This document shows positions 1-11,470 of a DNA stretch of 64,000 nucleotides, one piece after another. The stretch comes from Ichthyophis bannanicus. Taxonomy: Eukaryota; Chordata; Amphibia; Gymnophiona; Ichthyophiidae. Within the stretch, counting starts at the first letter, position 1, and each line of letters begins with the position of its first letter. The stretch is from positions 128,485,596 to 128,549,595 of the forward strand of contig CM066045.1 of NCBI GenBank assembly GCA_033557465.1, in the 5' to 3' direction. A model generated the notes under the pieces. It was not told the origin of the DNA. It saw only the letters and a list, made by a program, of their open reading frames with translations, and ran no database searches. The translations under genes were made by a program, and so were the position numbers.

Positions 1-2449
1 AATTGTTGTAGCCGCAGAACCCTCCCTCTCAACCCCTCTCTGATCCCATCGTCCAATAGTTTTCCTGGTGGGTAGTGGTGGGAACAGGAGTGACTCCTGT
101 CCCTTGAATGCTCGTGCCCTGTGCCTTCCGGGATTCAAAATGGTGCTGATTGACCCTAGCAGTAATCTTGGGGTATTACTGCTATGGGTCAAGCTGTTAA
201 ATAAGGGGTGGGTTTGCAGGGGCAATTGCTACTGTCAGGGGTATTCAGTGCTGTTTTGCAACTGCCCCTTTATTGATACTTGTGGGTGTCTAGGAGCACA
301 TGTAAATGCCACTGTGGAAAGTTTTTTTCGCATAGATGTGCATTACCTGTGGGGAAAGCATATCTGTTTTTTGGGGACTGCTCAAACTACATTCCCTAGA
401 AAACTATTTGTCCTGGGGATTTACATATGCAAATAGCAACTTTCTAAAATTTATTTGCATGGGTATGTGATCTGTCGATGCAAATATTGGAATTTTACAT
501 AAGTTAGGGCCTTACCTACTCCCTCCTGGATGTTTCTCATTTGTTTCTTTAGCTTCATTTCTTTGGAACTCTCTTGTGCTCTCTTTGACAGGAGGCCTCT
601 TTCTCCAGGTTTAAGAAGGGCCTGAAAACCAGTTTTCTTCAGCAAGCATTTAAACAAGAGTTTGAACAGTGAGAGGCAATGTGAGATTGGTTTGGCTGGT
701 CTTTTTTTTTAATGTGTGTTTGTTTTATTGTCCCTAATTTTAATTTTGTAAACTTCTTTGATGTGCCTTTGGGCTAGAAGGGCAGCTTATGAAACGTTTA
801 TAAATAAATAACATAAAAAAGGGAGAAAAGAAATAGATGTCCTGATTTATGTTTTAGCTAAAAATCAATAAAGGGCAACGGTTCTGCATACAATCAAATA
901 AACACACACTGCAGCAGAGCCAAATGGTGGTAAGCACCTTTCTCACACTATTTACAAAACTTGCAAAGATATATGTACACTTAAAAAGTGTTACTAAAAA
1001 TTATTATAGAAGGTGGGGGTATCAACCAACGATCTATAGGCAATACAGGGCTTGATAGTGCAGCAAACACTCAATGAGCCCCTGAATGCCTTCCATATGG
1101 TGCATCTTCACGTACCCCACACCTTCAGAAATAAAACTATACCACCAGGTGATAAATTCAACAAATACTCAAGAAATCCACAAAAATATATATATCTGGT
1201 GAAATAGTCCTACACTTCAAATATTAAATGAGTGCTATATAATATATTCAATTAAATGCACTAAAGTCCATTTGTTCAAATGCACTCTAAAGGGCACAGT
1301 TCCAAAGATGAAAAAGATTACTTAGCTCATAAGCTCCGCCGTAACGGTTTTAAGCGGTGGTGCGTCAAAATCTTGCAGTCAGTTGTAGTATTCTGCTGTT
1401 CGAACATGCCCAACATTTCCCATTATTAGCACCACAGTGTTTCGGCACATACTCTGCCTGCAACAGGGACTGTAAATTTAGTCTTCCATACATTCTAGTA
1501 GTACTCCCATGGGGAAACATCTCTAAAATATTGTCCCCCAATAAGTATAAACTTTGATACTTCCAGGAAGTAGTTCTTGGGCCTAATATAACTTAAATTG
1601 TGGTGAGACTTGGCATAGATTTTACTTCAACTATAGGCAGGGAATATAGGCTTTAAAAAAGGGCTCTGCACTTCTAGTGGAAAAAGCAAAGAAAACAAAA
1701 CAAGGTCTTTCCCCTGAGGAACCCCTCTCCTCTTTGCATTGAGCAGGTTAACCCTTTGTGCAGGAGGCAGGTGCCCTTGATTATAGGGCCATTTGAAAAC
1801 CTTTCACTGAATTTGCAATTGAGGCAGGCTTTCGCTAAATTTGCAGGGGGTTAAATGCTACAAGGCACAAGCATTAAAAACTTGCATGTACCTAATGGCT
1901 GACTTCTTGAGGGTAATTTTTATAAAAGGATGCCCTGTGGGAAATCAGAGTTCTTATTTGCTGTTACAGTATAGACACCTAGAACAATCTCCAGCAGTGT
2001 GCAAATTGCTATCTGTGCCAAAGAAGGTGTAAACACGTGCATGGATTCACATGTTTTATAGCATAAACGCACTTTGCAATTCCTCCCCGCCTCTGCCCAA
2101 AGTGTGCCCATGGGAACGCTAATGCACCGTACCTGTCTAAGTGCATCTTGTTAGCCACATCATTTCATAAGAGATCTTTTCCTTTATAAGATTACCCCCT
2201 TAAGTGTCTTTGTGTGGTTTTGTAAGATTTCCATTTAATTGAAAACAAAAACCAAGCTACCTTTACACACAGCAGTGTGTGATTGAGCTTTTGAACTGGA
2301 CATGCTGCAGCACCTTAAGCAAGATTCTTAAAGATAATTCTTGGAAATTGTGGTAGGATTGTTGAAGCAGTGTTGCAGGTGTGTCTCTGAGAGCCACGTT
2401 GTTTCTCTGTTTTATGAAAGGCTGTTTTTTTTCCATCCTTTTTTTCTAG
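1..2449 (+). other. SDHD: SDHD intron 3 (3' part), mostly unannotated
   Basis: This stretch ends at the splice acceptor of the SDHD last exon and contains no exon I can recognise. It carries an L2 3' fragment at about 480-815. The short open frames at 68-436, 1357-1557 and 1841-2032 resemble no protein family I know. The remainder looks like aged, unclassified intronic DNA. Confidence 0.75.
480..815 (+). mobile_element. L2-like LINE 3' end fragment
   Basis: A degraded plus-strand frame near 600-660 reads like the L2 ORF2 C-terminus (pattern RFKKGLKTSFLQQAFKQ). It is followed by a 3' UTR ending in a short ATAAATAAATAA tail at about 800-812. The same tail architecture recurs at 45505-45832 and, inverted, at 33845. 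The fragment is about 335 bp and non-functional. Confidence 0.55.
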
Positions 2450-2615
2450 GGGCCTGGGACAGGTGATAACAGACTACGTCCATGGGGACCTGAAGGTCAA
2501 ATTGGCCAACATTGGTCTATTTGGGCTGTCAGCTGTGACCTTTGCAGGCCTTTGCTACTTCAATTACCATGATGTGGGCATCTGCAAAGCGGTGGCCATG
2601 CTGTGGAGCCTCTAA
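2450..2615 (+). CDS. SDHD: Succinate dehydrogenase subunit D (CybS), last coding exon
   Basis: This exon encodes the C-terminus of the small membrane anchor of mitochondrial complex II, which helps bind haem b and ubiquinone in the inner membrane. It follows a pyrimidine-rich acceptor ending in CTAG. After one base that completes a split codon, it reads [13 protein letters not shown], then a hydrophobic membrane segment, then [20 protein letters not shown] and LWSL before TAA. The stretch [20 protein letters not shown] is a hallmark of vertebrate SDHD. The exon is 166 nt with one base of a split codon, which matches my recollection of human exon 4 (c.315-480). Exons 1-3 lie upstream of the window. 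The region between the YVHGD motif and the last helix differs from the mammalian sequence as I remember it, which is normal for a distant vertebrate. The splice acceptor and open frame suggest a functional gene rather than a processed copy. Confidence 0.96.
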
Positions 2616-3955
2616 GACACACATGAATGTATATATCAATGCTGCAGCTTTAACGCACATTTCTAATGTATAAAAGACAGTTGAAGAAATGGCAAACAGA
2701 CCAGCAGGCATGCAACTTCATTCTGTTTTGCTTTTCATTCATAACCATGCTTAATGGGGGAAAAAGCAGATTTTTATTGTTATAACCAATCGTTCTGCAC
2801 CTTTTGTCACCAGCTGATCACAGCAGGAATGTATTTAATCAGTGAAAAAGATTACACACAAACTCAAAAGGTTTTTGTTTAAAAGACTAATTAGCATTTT
2901 CAGCTTGTGGGTGATTGAGGTGGGCAAGCCTGAACTGGGGAAGAGTTCTCCGGTTGCATGAGCTGAGAAGGCTGAGCTCTTCCAGAAAGAATTTCCCGCG
3001 TGTATGGTTCCATTGCAGGGAGAACATGCAATGTGTCCTTTTGCTGTCGTTTCTTGACAAGCTTCAGTGCCTCACCGGGGTCATGTTGACTATTGCAGAA
3101 TTCTACTTTTGTGTCTCCGTTATTTCTGTAATGACTGAATCTTTCCTGCATCTTTCCTGTCTCTCCTATACAGTTGAGCCCATAATATCTCCCTATCTTT
3201 AATGTAAAATTCATAAGATACATCTTTGTTTGCCGCTCAGCACATCATTGATGTACTGGCTCTTCCGTGTATAATTTTGGTAAATGGCCATATAGTATAT
3301 AAAGACCAATTGACCCATCCGCTCTGCCCAGATGGTTTTGTTTCTGGTTCTCCAGTACTTTGGCAGATGGACATATAAGTTCCCATACTTAAAACAACAC
3401 TATTTCCCTATCCTATGTCTATTACCTAGCCCCTCAAACCTATTACAACCATTGCTCTCTAATATTGGTTCCAAATATTTTTAAATTGCATTGCAGTGCT
3501 GACCATCCCTGCCTCCAGGTAGCGTAGACTATCACAAGCATAGTTGCCATCAGCCTTCTGGTTTTAAAAATCCCACATGCAATCCAAGACCCAGGCATCT
3601 TACCATCAAGATTTCTAATAATCCACAGTGAGATCAAGACTAGTGAGGCTTGTCCCATGCATCTTGTGATCGCCACGCTTGCTGATGTTAGGGGTAGAAA
3701 AGTCACGTACAAAGAATGGTTTAGTGCAGAAATGATTGATTTTCTAACTGTGATATCTGTTCTAAGATTCTTTTCATGAACTTGGTCCATAAAGTATCTG
3801 CATAGTTAACACTGGAACAGAGTCTTGCAAAACATGTCTTTAATTCATTTTGCTGTAAAAAAAAAAAAAAAAAAAAAATACACAAAAACACAAAATGGTG
3901 TATAAGGGAACTGTTTTTTCTTTAATTGATGTATTAAAGCGTTTACATAAAACTG
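2616..3955 (+). other. SDHD: Probable SDHD 3' UTR
   Basis: Sequence downstream of the SDHD stop is AT-rich and non-coding. The first convincing polyadenylation hexamer I see is ATTAAA at 3932-3937, followed by a T/G-rich stretch near 3958-3980 that could act as the downstream element. An A tract lies just upstream at about 3857-3878. An AATAAA at 5444-5449 is an alternative, more distal signal. The extent of the UTR is inferred, not demonstrated. Confidence 0.4.
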
Positions 3956-6394
3956 CTAGTTTCTGGGTGTTTTCTTCTGTGGCCCAGAGTCCGTACCTCT
4001 GCAGAGACTGAGCCAGAGATCACCCTTGATGAATAGACACATCTTACTGTTTGTAAATATCTTATCTTATTGAACTGTTTTATGAAATAGTACAGTTGCT
4101 GTTATGTGATGTATAAAGTTCCACAGTGTAGCTATCCACTTTAAGCACTGGGTTGACTAAACATTGTTTAAGATCAGCATTGTTTTGTTTAGTGCTGTCA
4201 GGTGTACCCAGGGCTTTGTAGACATGCATAATACAGTCCCTGCTTTCTGATGCTTAAAAGGACAGTGAGAGGAGAAGTAATATCCAATGCCCTCTTATGC
4301 TGTGTGCGTGTACTGTAGAATAGGAGAATGGCAAAGACTTTTAAGACTCTCTTTAAAAAAAAAAAAGAAAATCCAGTTGCCCAGGTTTGTGGGTCATTAG
4401 TAGCCGATGACCACAGAACATACTGCTACAGTTATCTTCATTAACTGGAGTGTACTTTGGTTTCAAGAGAGTTGGAGAGCCAGCAAATCTTCTGTTCAGA
4501 GACACGATAGTACTGATAGGATATAGCATTGGCATGCACCAAAGTCTGTAACTCTTTTTCTATACACCGTCCCTTCCACACCTTGTGTCACCAGTCTCTC
4601 ATTCTCGTGCACACTCCCTTCCACACCTTGTGTTAACAATTCCCTTCACTCCCTCACTTTGTGCCACCAGCCTCTCTCTCTCTGCCTCCAATTATCCCCA
4701 CACACATTACTTATATCTTGTGCCAAACAATCCCTCCTACGCAAATGATTAAAGATAAAAAAAAAAAAAAACCAACCCAAGTACAACCTGCAAAAAAATG
4801 AACGTGACCAAAGTTTACTTGGATAGCCGATGCCTGCTGGTGAGTTCCAGAATCCCGGCCCTGGTAGACGGTGCAGAGGTGGGGGTGAAGGTGCTTCTCC
4901 AGCCTTGCATTAGAGTGCTGGGGGGGGGGGGGGAGCAGGCTGGGCAGCAGTGGAGGAGCTTTCTGTCAAGCCTTCTGCAGGCCACATGGCAGTGTGCATA
5001 AAAGAAGCAGGTAGTGCGCTATTGAAGTGGGGTTCTGGTGCTGCTTTCAGCTATGGCCCAGGGAGACAGGATGGCAGAGAGAATGGGAATAGCAAGTAGT
5101 GGGGATCAGCAGGAAAGCTTCCATCACCGCATAGGCATCTGGGTAGAGGTGGGCCTGGAAGATACAAGCTGTTATAACAGAGAGCGTGCACCAGAAAAAA
5201 GAGCTCGGAGGAGCACAAAAACGTGCAGGGGAGCTCCTGCCATAGCCCCTGCCCCTCCCCCTGGAGAAAAGGGAGCTGCTAGTGAGGATCACTGGACTAC
5301 TTTAACATGCAGTGACAACTGGGTATGGTTTTGGGATGCATTTAAAGAGCTCTGTGCTGTAGCTTTCAACAGTACCTCTCAGTCTGGAATCTAATATATC
5401 TTGGTATCTGACGCCTTCTCAATAGAGACTATTTCAGCTGTTTAATAAAGCAAAGCCAGTTGCCTGTAAACTGACTTGGTTCATAGTTGGTTGAAATATG
5501 ACAACAGTTCTATTTCCTCCTCCTTTTTTGTTAAATTGGATGCATTTAGGAAAGTGTGTGGATGGTAGAAAGGGGAAAAATGCTTGGAATGGTTTTGCAA
5601 CACCGTTGAGGACAAATCCCTGCTGCAGGTGGTTAGTAAGAGCGGATGCTTGAATTGGCACATCTCGGGTACTGTCTAAGACAGGGGAATGCTTTGTAAC
5701 ATCATAAACACTTCAGCTTGCTCTTCTGCCTATGGTTTACATTAAGCCCTAAGGCAGGTCACTGTAGATTAAAACAGTAATTGGTGCTCCCACTGTGCAT
5801 CAAACTCTCCATAACAACAATCAACATCATAAAGAGAGCTTGTAAATGCCAGACATTCACCCGTTTGTGAAAAGTATTTATAAAAACTTACATACCACCA
5901 TGTTAATCAAGGTCATTTCAAGCTGTTCACTTCAAGTATTGGCCCTTACTTTGAATTTCCATCAGTAAATCATTCCATAATACGGGGGCAATACAATGCA
6001 GAACATTATTTGTTTGTGGCTAATAATTTCTATTTGAGTACCTAGGCACCAGCAGCTATAATAGAGTTGATGTGATGGTACGTTTAGACTGAGTACATTT
6101 GTTAGATAATGAGGCCCAGCTACATGCAGCATTTCAGTGCTAGTGCTATCAGTTTTGCAATCAGAATTTTGTAACCCTTCCCCCACCCCTCCCCGGGTTA
6201 CATCCTGGGATGCACGATGTGAAGTCAGCTGTCCCAGGATGCAACTTGTTGGGGCAAGAGTCATTCTGCTATATAAGGCATTTTGCAAAATAATGGTATG
6301 GGGGCAGGAGCTTAGGGGTCAATGATCCTGCTCTCCAACTTCTAAGGTACCTAGGGAGGGTATGGGGAGGAGGGGGGAGTGGAATTAGGGTCTA
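3956..6394. other. Intergenic DNA, no gene seen
   Basis: There is no recognisable exon or transposon protein here. Minor structure includes a G homopolymer at about 4920-4934, an A tract near 4757-4770, and a small inverted repeat around 6201-6246 (TCCTGGGATGCA paired with TCCCAGGATGCA). The short frames (for example 5038-5394) show no family features. Confidence 0.6.
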
Positions 6395-6615
6395 CTAGAC
6401 CATCAGGCCTTTTTCTTTTTCAGGGGATAGTTGGGGCCACCAGGCCTTTTTTCTGGTTTGAGGATGGGGCCGCTAGGCCACCAGGGGATATTAATGTTTT
6501 GGAGGGGGCCATGGCCGTGATTGAGGTGGGATAGACTTTGAGGCTGCTGGGCCACCAGGCCTTTTTCTGTTTTGGGGGGGTGGGGGAATTGGGGCTGCTG
6601 GGCCACCTTGATTGG
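6395..6615. repeat. Degenerate tandem repeat with GGCCACCAGGCC motif
   Basis: About three to four imperfect units are present, each built around GGCCACCAGGCCTTTTTCTG followed by a G-rich stretch. Examples start near 6440, 6470, 6545 and 6590. On the minus strand this yields Pro/Gln-rich shadow frames that should not be read as proteins. Confidence 0.6.
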
Positions 6616-7074
6616 GGGAGATCAGGCATCATCTGTATCTTTACATCTGCATGAAGCAGGTGTAAATATACAGTATTGAAACTCGGTGCAGTTTTTACCT
6701 GTTTTTAATGCAATGCTTTTTATTTTGGGTGCAATTTCATATTCCATTATTTTGCATACGATTAACATGCCCACTGTGCTATACTTTAGCCCAGTGGTTT
6801 TATTGGCATTTTCCAGCACTAGCTTGCTTTCTGCATTGGAGAGTAAGACTAGTGTCAGAAAAGCATAAGTAAAATGCTGCACTAGAGCGTGACGCAGCCT
6901 TCTGCATCGGCCTGTAGTTGCATTACTTGGGAAATCAAATATCTGATGGTTGATATATTCAAAAACAGTCTAATTCAAACTTTGCAATGAAAATATCATA
7001 TAGATTTTACAAAATGTGAGAGACAGTGCTTTGGATTTTAGTGTTGGGGTAAATATACTCTCTTTTTTCCAGTT

Positions 7075-8735
7075 CCTGGAATACTGGATGGGGCGGGGGG
7101 AAGGGGGCAGTAGGAGATGCAGGACAGGGGTAATAAGGGCAGAAGGAAAAGCAGGACATGAGCGTAATAGGGAAAGAGGAGAGAAGACGGACATGGGGTG
7201 AATAGATTGCGAGATGGAGATATGCTGGATATGGGAATAATAAGGAGGGGGAGGGGAGGGGATGGAGTTTGGGTAGATGCTGGTTGAAGGATAGGAAGGG
7301 AGAGGGCAGACATAGAAGAAAAGAGAGAGTGGAGGTATTGAATGGAGGGAAAGAGCCAGAGAGAGAGAGAGAGAGACACTGGATTGGGGGGGGGGGGGGA
7401 GAGTATTAAAAGACTGGGGAATAAGGGACCAGGGAAGAAGAGTTGGGGAATGGAAGGACTTGGGTAAAGGTTGAAAAGCGGTAGGTAGATAACATAAAAA
7501 AGAGGGAGATTGAGACCTGGAGAGTGTGGAGTAGTGGAATCTGGGTGGACAGAGAGAGATAGAGAAATAAGTGGCATTAGCGCCATACTTAGCCCTCTGT
7601 GAGTGGTGCAGCCACACAGGGTGTAAAAAAATAGGGGTGCATTTGGGGTTGCCGGCCTCGGCTTCCCCCCCCCCCCCCATGCTGCCTGCCCTTGCCCCGC
7701 TGCTCCCGCTGCTTTTCATATTCCCTTGGCAGTGGCAGTGGCAGCAGCAGAACAGATCTCCAATTGAGAAAAAAGTGGGTCTCTCCAATTCCGTGCACAT
7801 ATGCTGGCCTAAGCCGCCCTTCCTTGGATGTTTGCCCACGTCAGAGGAGGGAGGAACCAGGCCAGCATGCAAGTGCAAGTGTGGACTTGGAAAGACCTGT
7901 GTGTTTTTTTTTTTCAATTGGAGGTCCACTTTGCTGCTGCCGTCGCCACCAAAGAAACACGAAAAGCGGCGGCATCGGGGCACAGGCAGGCAGCGCTGGG
8001 GGGCTGGTGGGGGGGAGCCAACTGGACATGGAGGTGTTGGGTAAGATGGGGAGATGCTGGGAATAGGGCAAGTGACAAACCTTGGAGGGGTGGCCAAATC
8101 TCACGTGGTGCATTTATGGCTTGGTACTGCCCTGTCCAAGATGGAAGGAAGTGAAGAAAACAAAAAGAGAGTCAAGAAATGGCTGATGGACTACAGATCA
8201 TAGAAGGAGAATAAGAGAAGACAGAGGAAAGCAGAAGCCTCAGATCGGGACCGGTATGATTAGAGAATGAAATGGTCAGACAACAAAGGTAGAAAAAATA
8301 ATTTTATTTTCAATTTAGTGATTGGACTTTGCACTATCTTTATATTTTACAGTATGGGGAACTGCATCTCTTATTCCTCTGGTGTTGTACCACATGCAGA
8401 GTCTGGCTTCTTGCGGGTTCAGTTTAATTTTTCTCTACATATTTTTATTTTAGGTTGTGGTCACTTATTCTGTACTTGGTAAGAGTCTGTGTTCTGAGTG
8501 TGTGACTGAGGCCAGGCATTCTGTTAACATGGAGTTTATATGTAGGGATCAGTACTGTAGTAATTTGACTTATTCAACTTTTTAAATAGGTATATGGATG
8601 TTCTAAGGCCTGCTGCAGTATTTATAATGCTGTTTTTTTCTGGGTAGGCCCCTTGTTGTATGAGTTTTGGAAATTTATTCTGGTATGGTAGATTTGGCCT
8701 TGTAGATCTTCGGTGACTTTTGATCGATCCTACAA
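7075..8735 (+). mobile_element. Truncated copy A of the hAT-like composite repeat family
   Basis: The segment 8140-8735 aligns by eye with 20560-20767 joined to 25069-25440, the nested copy B. Shared landmarks are AATGGTCAGACAACAAAGGT, GGGGAACTGCATCTCTTAT and TACTTGGT, in the same order. Upstream, 7080-7575 is a purine-rich degenerate minisatellite, as in copy B. A palindromic MITE lies between them at about 7578-8134. The copy lacks the central hairpin and the 3' terminus, and is cut off where the Penelope element begins. The long Ser/Pro-rich minus-strand frames over 6970-8097 are repeat shadows. Confidence 0.65.
7578..8134 (+). mobile_element. Palindromic hAT-like MITE inside copy A
   Basis: The termini read GCGCCATACTTAGCCC at the left and GGCTTGGTACTGCCCTG at the right. 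They match, in inverted orientation, the ends of the MITEs at 25714-26151 and 61748-62056. The interior has long imperfect inverted arms: AGATCTCCAATTGAGAAAAAA near 7753 pairs with TTTTTCAATTGGAGGTCCAC near 7910. No coding capacity is seen. I could not find a clean 8-bp target duplication for this copy. Confidence 0.6.
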
Positions 8736-8949
8736 CAAAAAGCAAAAATCTAAGAGCCAAATATGTCAACAATTTGCAGAATGTTCGCAAACAAGTCGCT
8801 TCATCAGGGGCTTGACTTTACTGCTCCAAATAGTTAAGATTCTAGCTATAGCAAATGATGTCAATACTTAATTTAAATATCTTTTTGAACCAATCAAAGG
8901 GTAGAGAGGAGAAATGACGTAACCCTTCCTTTTAAACTCACAGATACAC

Positions 8950-9260
8950 TCCCCAATCTAAAGCAGAGTTCACTCCATCGGTTCTACAGTCTTAATGTCA
9001 AAAATCCACCGCTGATCACATTGCAATAAAATCAAACCTCGATCTCCACCCCGAATATTATTTGGGATATGGTCAATAACATAACAAAAGCCCAAAAAGT
9101 CATGCTGTAAACATTGACAATGAGCCATTAAGGGAGCATCTTTTTTTCTTCTTGAGCAAACAATATTTATGTTCTGACATTCATGTTCTTAGTTGACATG
9201 TAGTCTTTCCTATATAAAATTTATGACGTGGACATTTCAAAGTGTACACTACGTAATCAG
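8950..9260 (-). pseudogene. GIY-YIG endonuclease remnant of the Penelope element
   Basis: Conceptual minus-strand translation gives VYTLKCPRHKFYIGKT, which corresponds to the GIY and YIG beta strands of the Penelope C-terminal endonuclease. It is followed by a His-rich middle, a RGGDRGLILLQCDQRWIFD segment, and a family-typical C-terminus. The domain would nick target DNA during insertion. In-frame stops and the dead RT make this copy non-functional. The assignment rests on reading all three frames and is a family-level call. Confidence 0.7.
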
Positions 9261-9771
9261 TGGAACATCAATTAGATCTTGCGAGTCCCAGTTTCCACTA
9301 TTGCACAATCCTCCATTAGTATACAGCATCGACAATGACCATGGGAACTATGATCTGGTGTCGTGAGACCATGCTCACAACGCACAGATGGACATAAATG
9401 TTCTTTCGGATTCTTACCCCACTGATAGGCCACATGGACATGGATGTACTTGAAGAGCAGACCACCTTCTTCTAATGCTCATGAAAATCTTTGAAGACAA
9501 CATCGAGTATGGCAGAACACAAGTCGCACTCGAATCAGTTGCTGATACTGACTGCCGCTGAAAATCAGGATCAAGCAACCATTCACGATGGTTATACAGA
9601 GCCCACTTATATGCTGAATTGACAACCCCTACTGGATAACCTTGAATTATAAATTTATTGTAAAATATCTGTGCTTGTACACAAAATTCAGGTAATGTAG
9701 AGCAAATTCTCCAAAATCACAAAAATTGAGAATAAGATTAACTATTTCTTAATGCAACTGGATGATAACTG

Positions 9772-10394
9772 TTGGGACATCCATTCCCGCTACTTGAGCT
9801 CTTCCCGACCCTGTCTACCTTCCCTGTGCGTTGTACGGGGAAGGTAGATGGGGGCGGCATTAGGGCGGGCAGTGGGCGGCGTCAGCCCCAGATGTACAGG
9901 GCCGATTCTAATGTTGGCCCTGTACGTCCAGGGCCGGCGGCTTGCAGGGGGAACTTATTCCACCTCAGAGGTGGAATAAGTTCCCTAGTCAGCAGGGATC
10001 AGCAGGCCCGGGCTAGGAAGTGACGAGAGGGGCAGAGGAGATTCCCCGCAGCTTGACCCTGGCCTTGGGAGGCTAGATTGGGGGTTGGGCTGTGGGGAAA
10101 AGCACCTTTGCAGCCAGCGGCTGGGGATTGTGGCTTTTCAATGGAGCGGCAGTGCCATTGCAACCAGATGCCATGGTGCTGTGGCTCCATTGAACTGCCC
10201 TGACTGAGTTAGTCAGGGTAGCCCTGTACGTGCAGGTCAGGCAGAATCGGGGTCCTGGCCTGCATGTACAGGCCAGTTCCCGATTCTGATCCTGCGGGAT
10301 GTGCCCCGAAGGATCAGAATCGCAACTCCCTTTGTGCACCTGTTAGGACTGGGCACAAAGAGGGCCAGGACTCCCTGGATGGAATCGGGCCCAT
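9772..10394. mobile_element. Unclassified insertion splitting the Penelope element
   Basis: Penelope sequence stops at about 10395 (VIHY) and resumes at about 9780 (the SYHP region), so roughly 620 bp was inserted. The insert is GC-rich and non-coding and carries a near-perfect palindrome at 9949-9985, with 18-bp arms (GGGAACTTATTCCACCTC) around one base. It begins near GGGACATCC and ends near ATCGGGCCC. I see no clear target duplication, so the class is uncertain; a non-autonomous DNA transposon is likely. Confidence 0.55.
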
Positions 10395-10767
10395 AGTGTA
10401 TTACGGTCTTAGGTTTTGAGTATACTGAAGTTTGAAAAACAGTCTCACTTTTAGTAACTTGCACATCCAAAAAATGAATAATTTGCCTATTACACTGCAT
10501 TTCAAATTTAATGGCAGGATTACATGCATTCAGAAAAGTCAAAAAACGATCTAACAGCTCCATAGAGCGTGTCCATAACAAAAAAATATTGCCAATATAA
10601 CAATACCACCTGTAAACACAGGAGTAAAAGGATGAAGTATAAACCCACTTTTCTTCAAAATTTTGCATATATAGATTGGCCAATGATGTTGCAAAAGTGG
10701 CACCCATTGCTGTCCCAGAGATTTGCAAATAATACTGATGTTGGTACAAGAAATAGTTCTTTCGCAA
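10395..10767 (-). pseudogene. Penelope-like reverse transcriptase core
   Basis: The open minus-strand frame reads YLQISGTAMGATFATSLANL, then a fingers/palm region. Where active relatives carry YIDD this copy has YIGN, so two catalytic aspartates are missing. A FLDVQV motif and a VYSKPKTVIHY segment follow, the latter matching the family's VYxKPTDRNxLLHY region. The frame then runs into the inserted sequence and continues only by chance to 10237. Upstream pieces of the same protein are at 10996-11250 and 11229-11429 in shifted frames. Confidence 0.8.
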
Positions 10768-11470
10768 TGCCAGCTCTGCTAATCACCTCAGAAACTGTGT
10801 AGAGATACAAAGAGACCTACTTCTATGGGAACAAAGATAAAAAAGAACAGTCAGTGCTTCAGTTTGTAGAAATGAAGTATACAATGCACATACATCGAAA
10901 GTTACCAACCAGGACTGAACATCTTTTACAGTGTGTAGAATTTGAAGAAAATGGCTATGTATGATTTTATCTTCGGGACATCATATCGCAAGAATTCATT
11001 CAAGTACCGTCCAACACACTCCAGGAGTGACCCATTGCTGGATAAAATAGGTCTTCCCAGGTATATGTGGAAATAAAGGTGTCAAAAAGTCCTCTCTTTC
11101 TCTGTTAAATATCCTAGTTCGTAAGCCATAGTTGTGAGCTCTTGCAACTCCTTTTGTAAAATGAACAGTTGGATCTTCTGAGATGGGTAAATAACAATAT
11201 AAATCATAACTGTTGACAAATCTCGGTATCATAATCCACCACATCCACAAACTACAATGGCTCCTCCTTTATAAGCCCTTTTACTCACTATTGAATCATC
11301 ATTTTTCAGCTCATATGGGGCTGCCCTTTCATCTTTAGTTAAATAAGGGATATACCGATGGCTATGGTGTTCTACCTCTTCAATGTCTCTCAAAAGCAAA
11401 GACTTAAAGGTGTAAAGCACTGGATCCATCAGTCCCAGTGGAACTCAATGTGATTTCATTCTCATTCCTG

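Larger units (their letters stand above)
8736..11470 (-). mobile_element. Degraded Penelope-like element (RT + GIY-YIG)
   Basis: This is a minus-strand Penelope-order retroelement. The N-terminal part (about 11429-11000) contains LTKDERAAPYELKN followed by a degenerate ADKGG-like segment. The RT core (10767-10395) has the Penelope signature GTAMGATFA, ANLYMQNFE, a YIDD-like box degraded to YIGN, and INFLDV-like IIHFLDVQV. A C-terminal GIY-YIG region (about 9250-8960) shows a KCPRHKFYIGKT-like stretch, then RGGDRG and QRWIFDI. The gene is broken by frameshifts and by an insertion at about 9772-10394. The catalytic box change alone means it is inactive. Confidence 0.85.

Noticed and set aside
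68..436. 122-residue frame in SDHD intron 3
   Set aside because: No similarity to SDHD exon 3 or any family I know; no splice signals.
6970..8097. 375-residue Ser/Pro-rich minus-strand frame
   Set aside because: It runs across a purine-rich repeat and a palindromic MITE, with no family motif.
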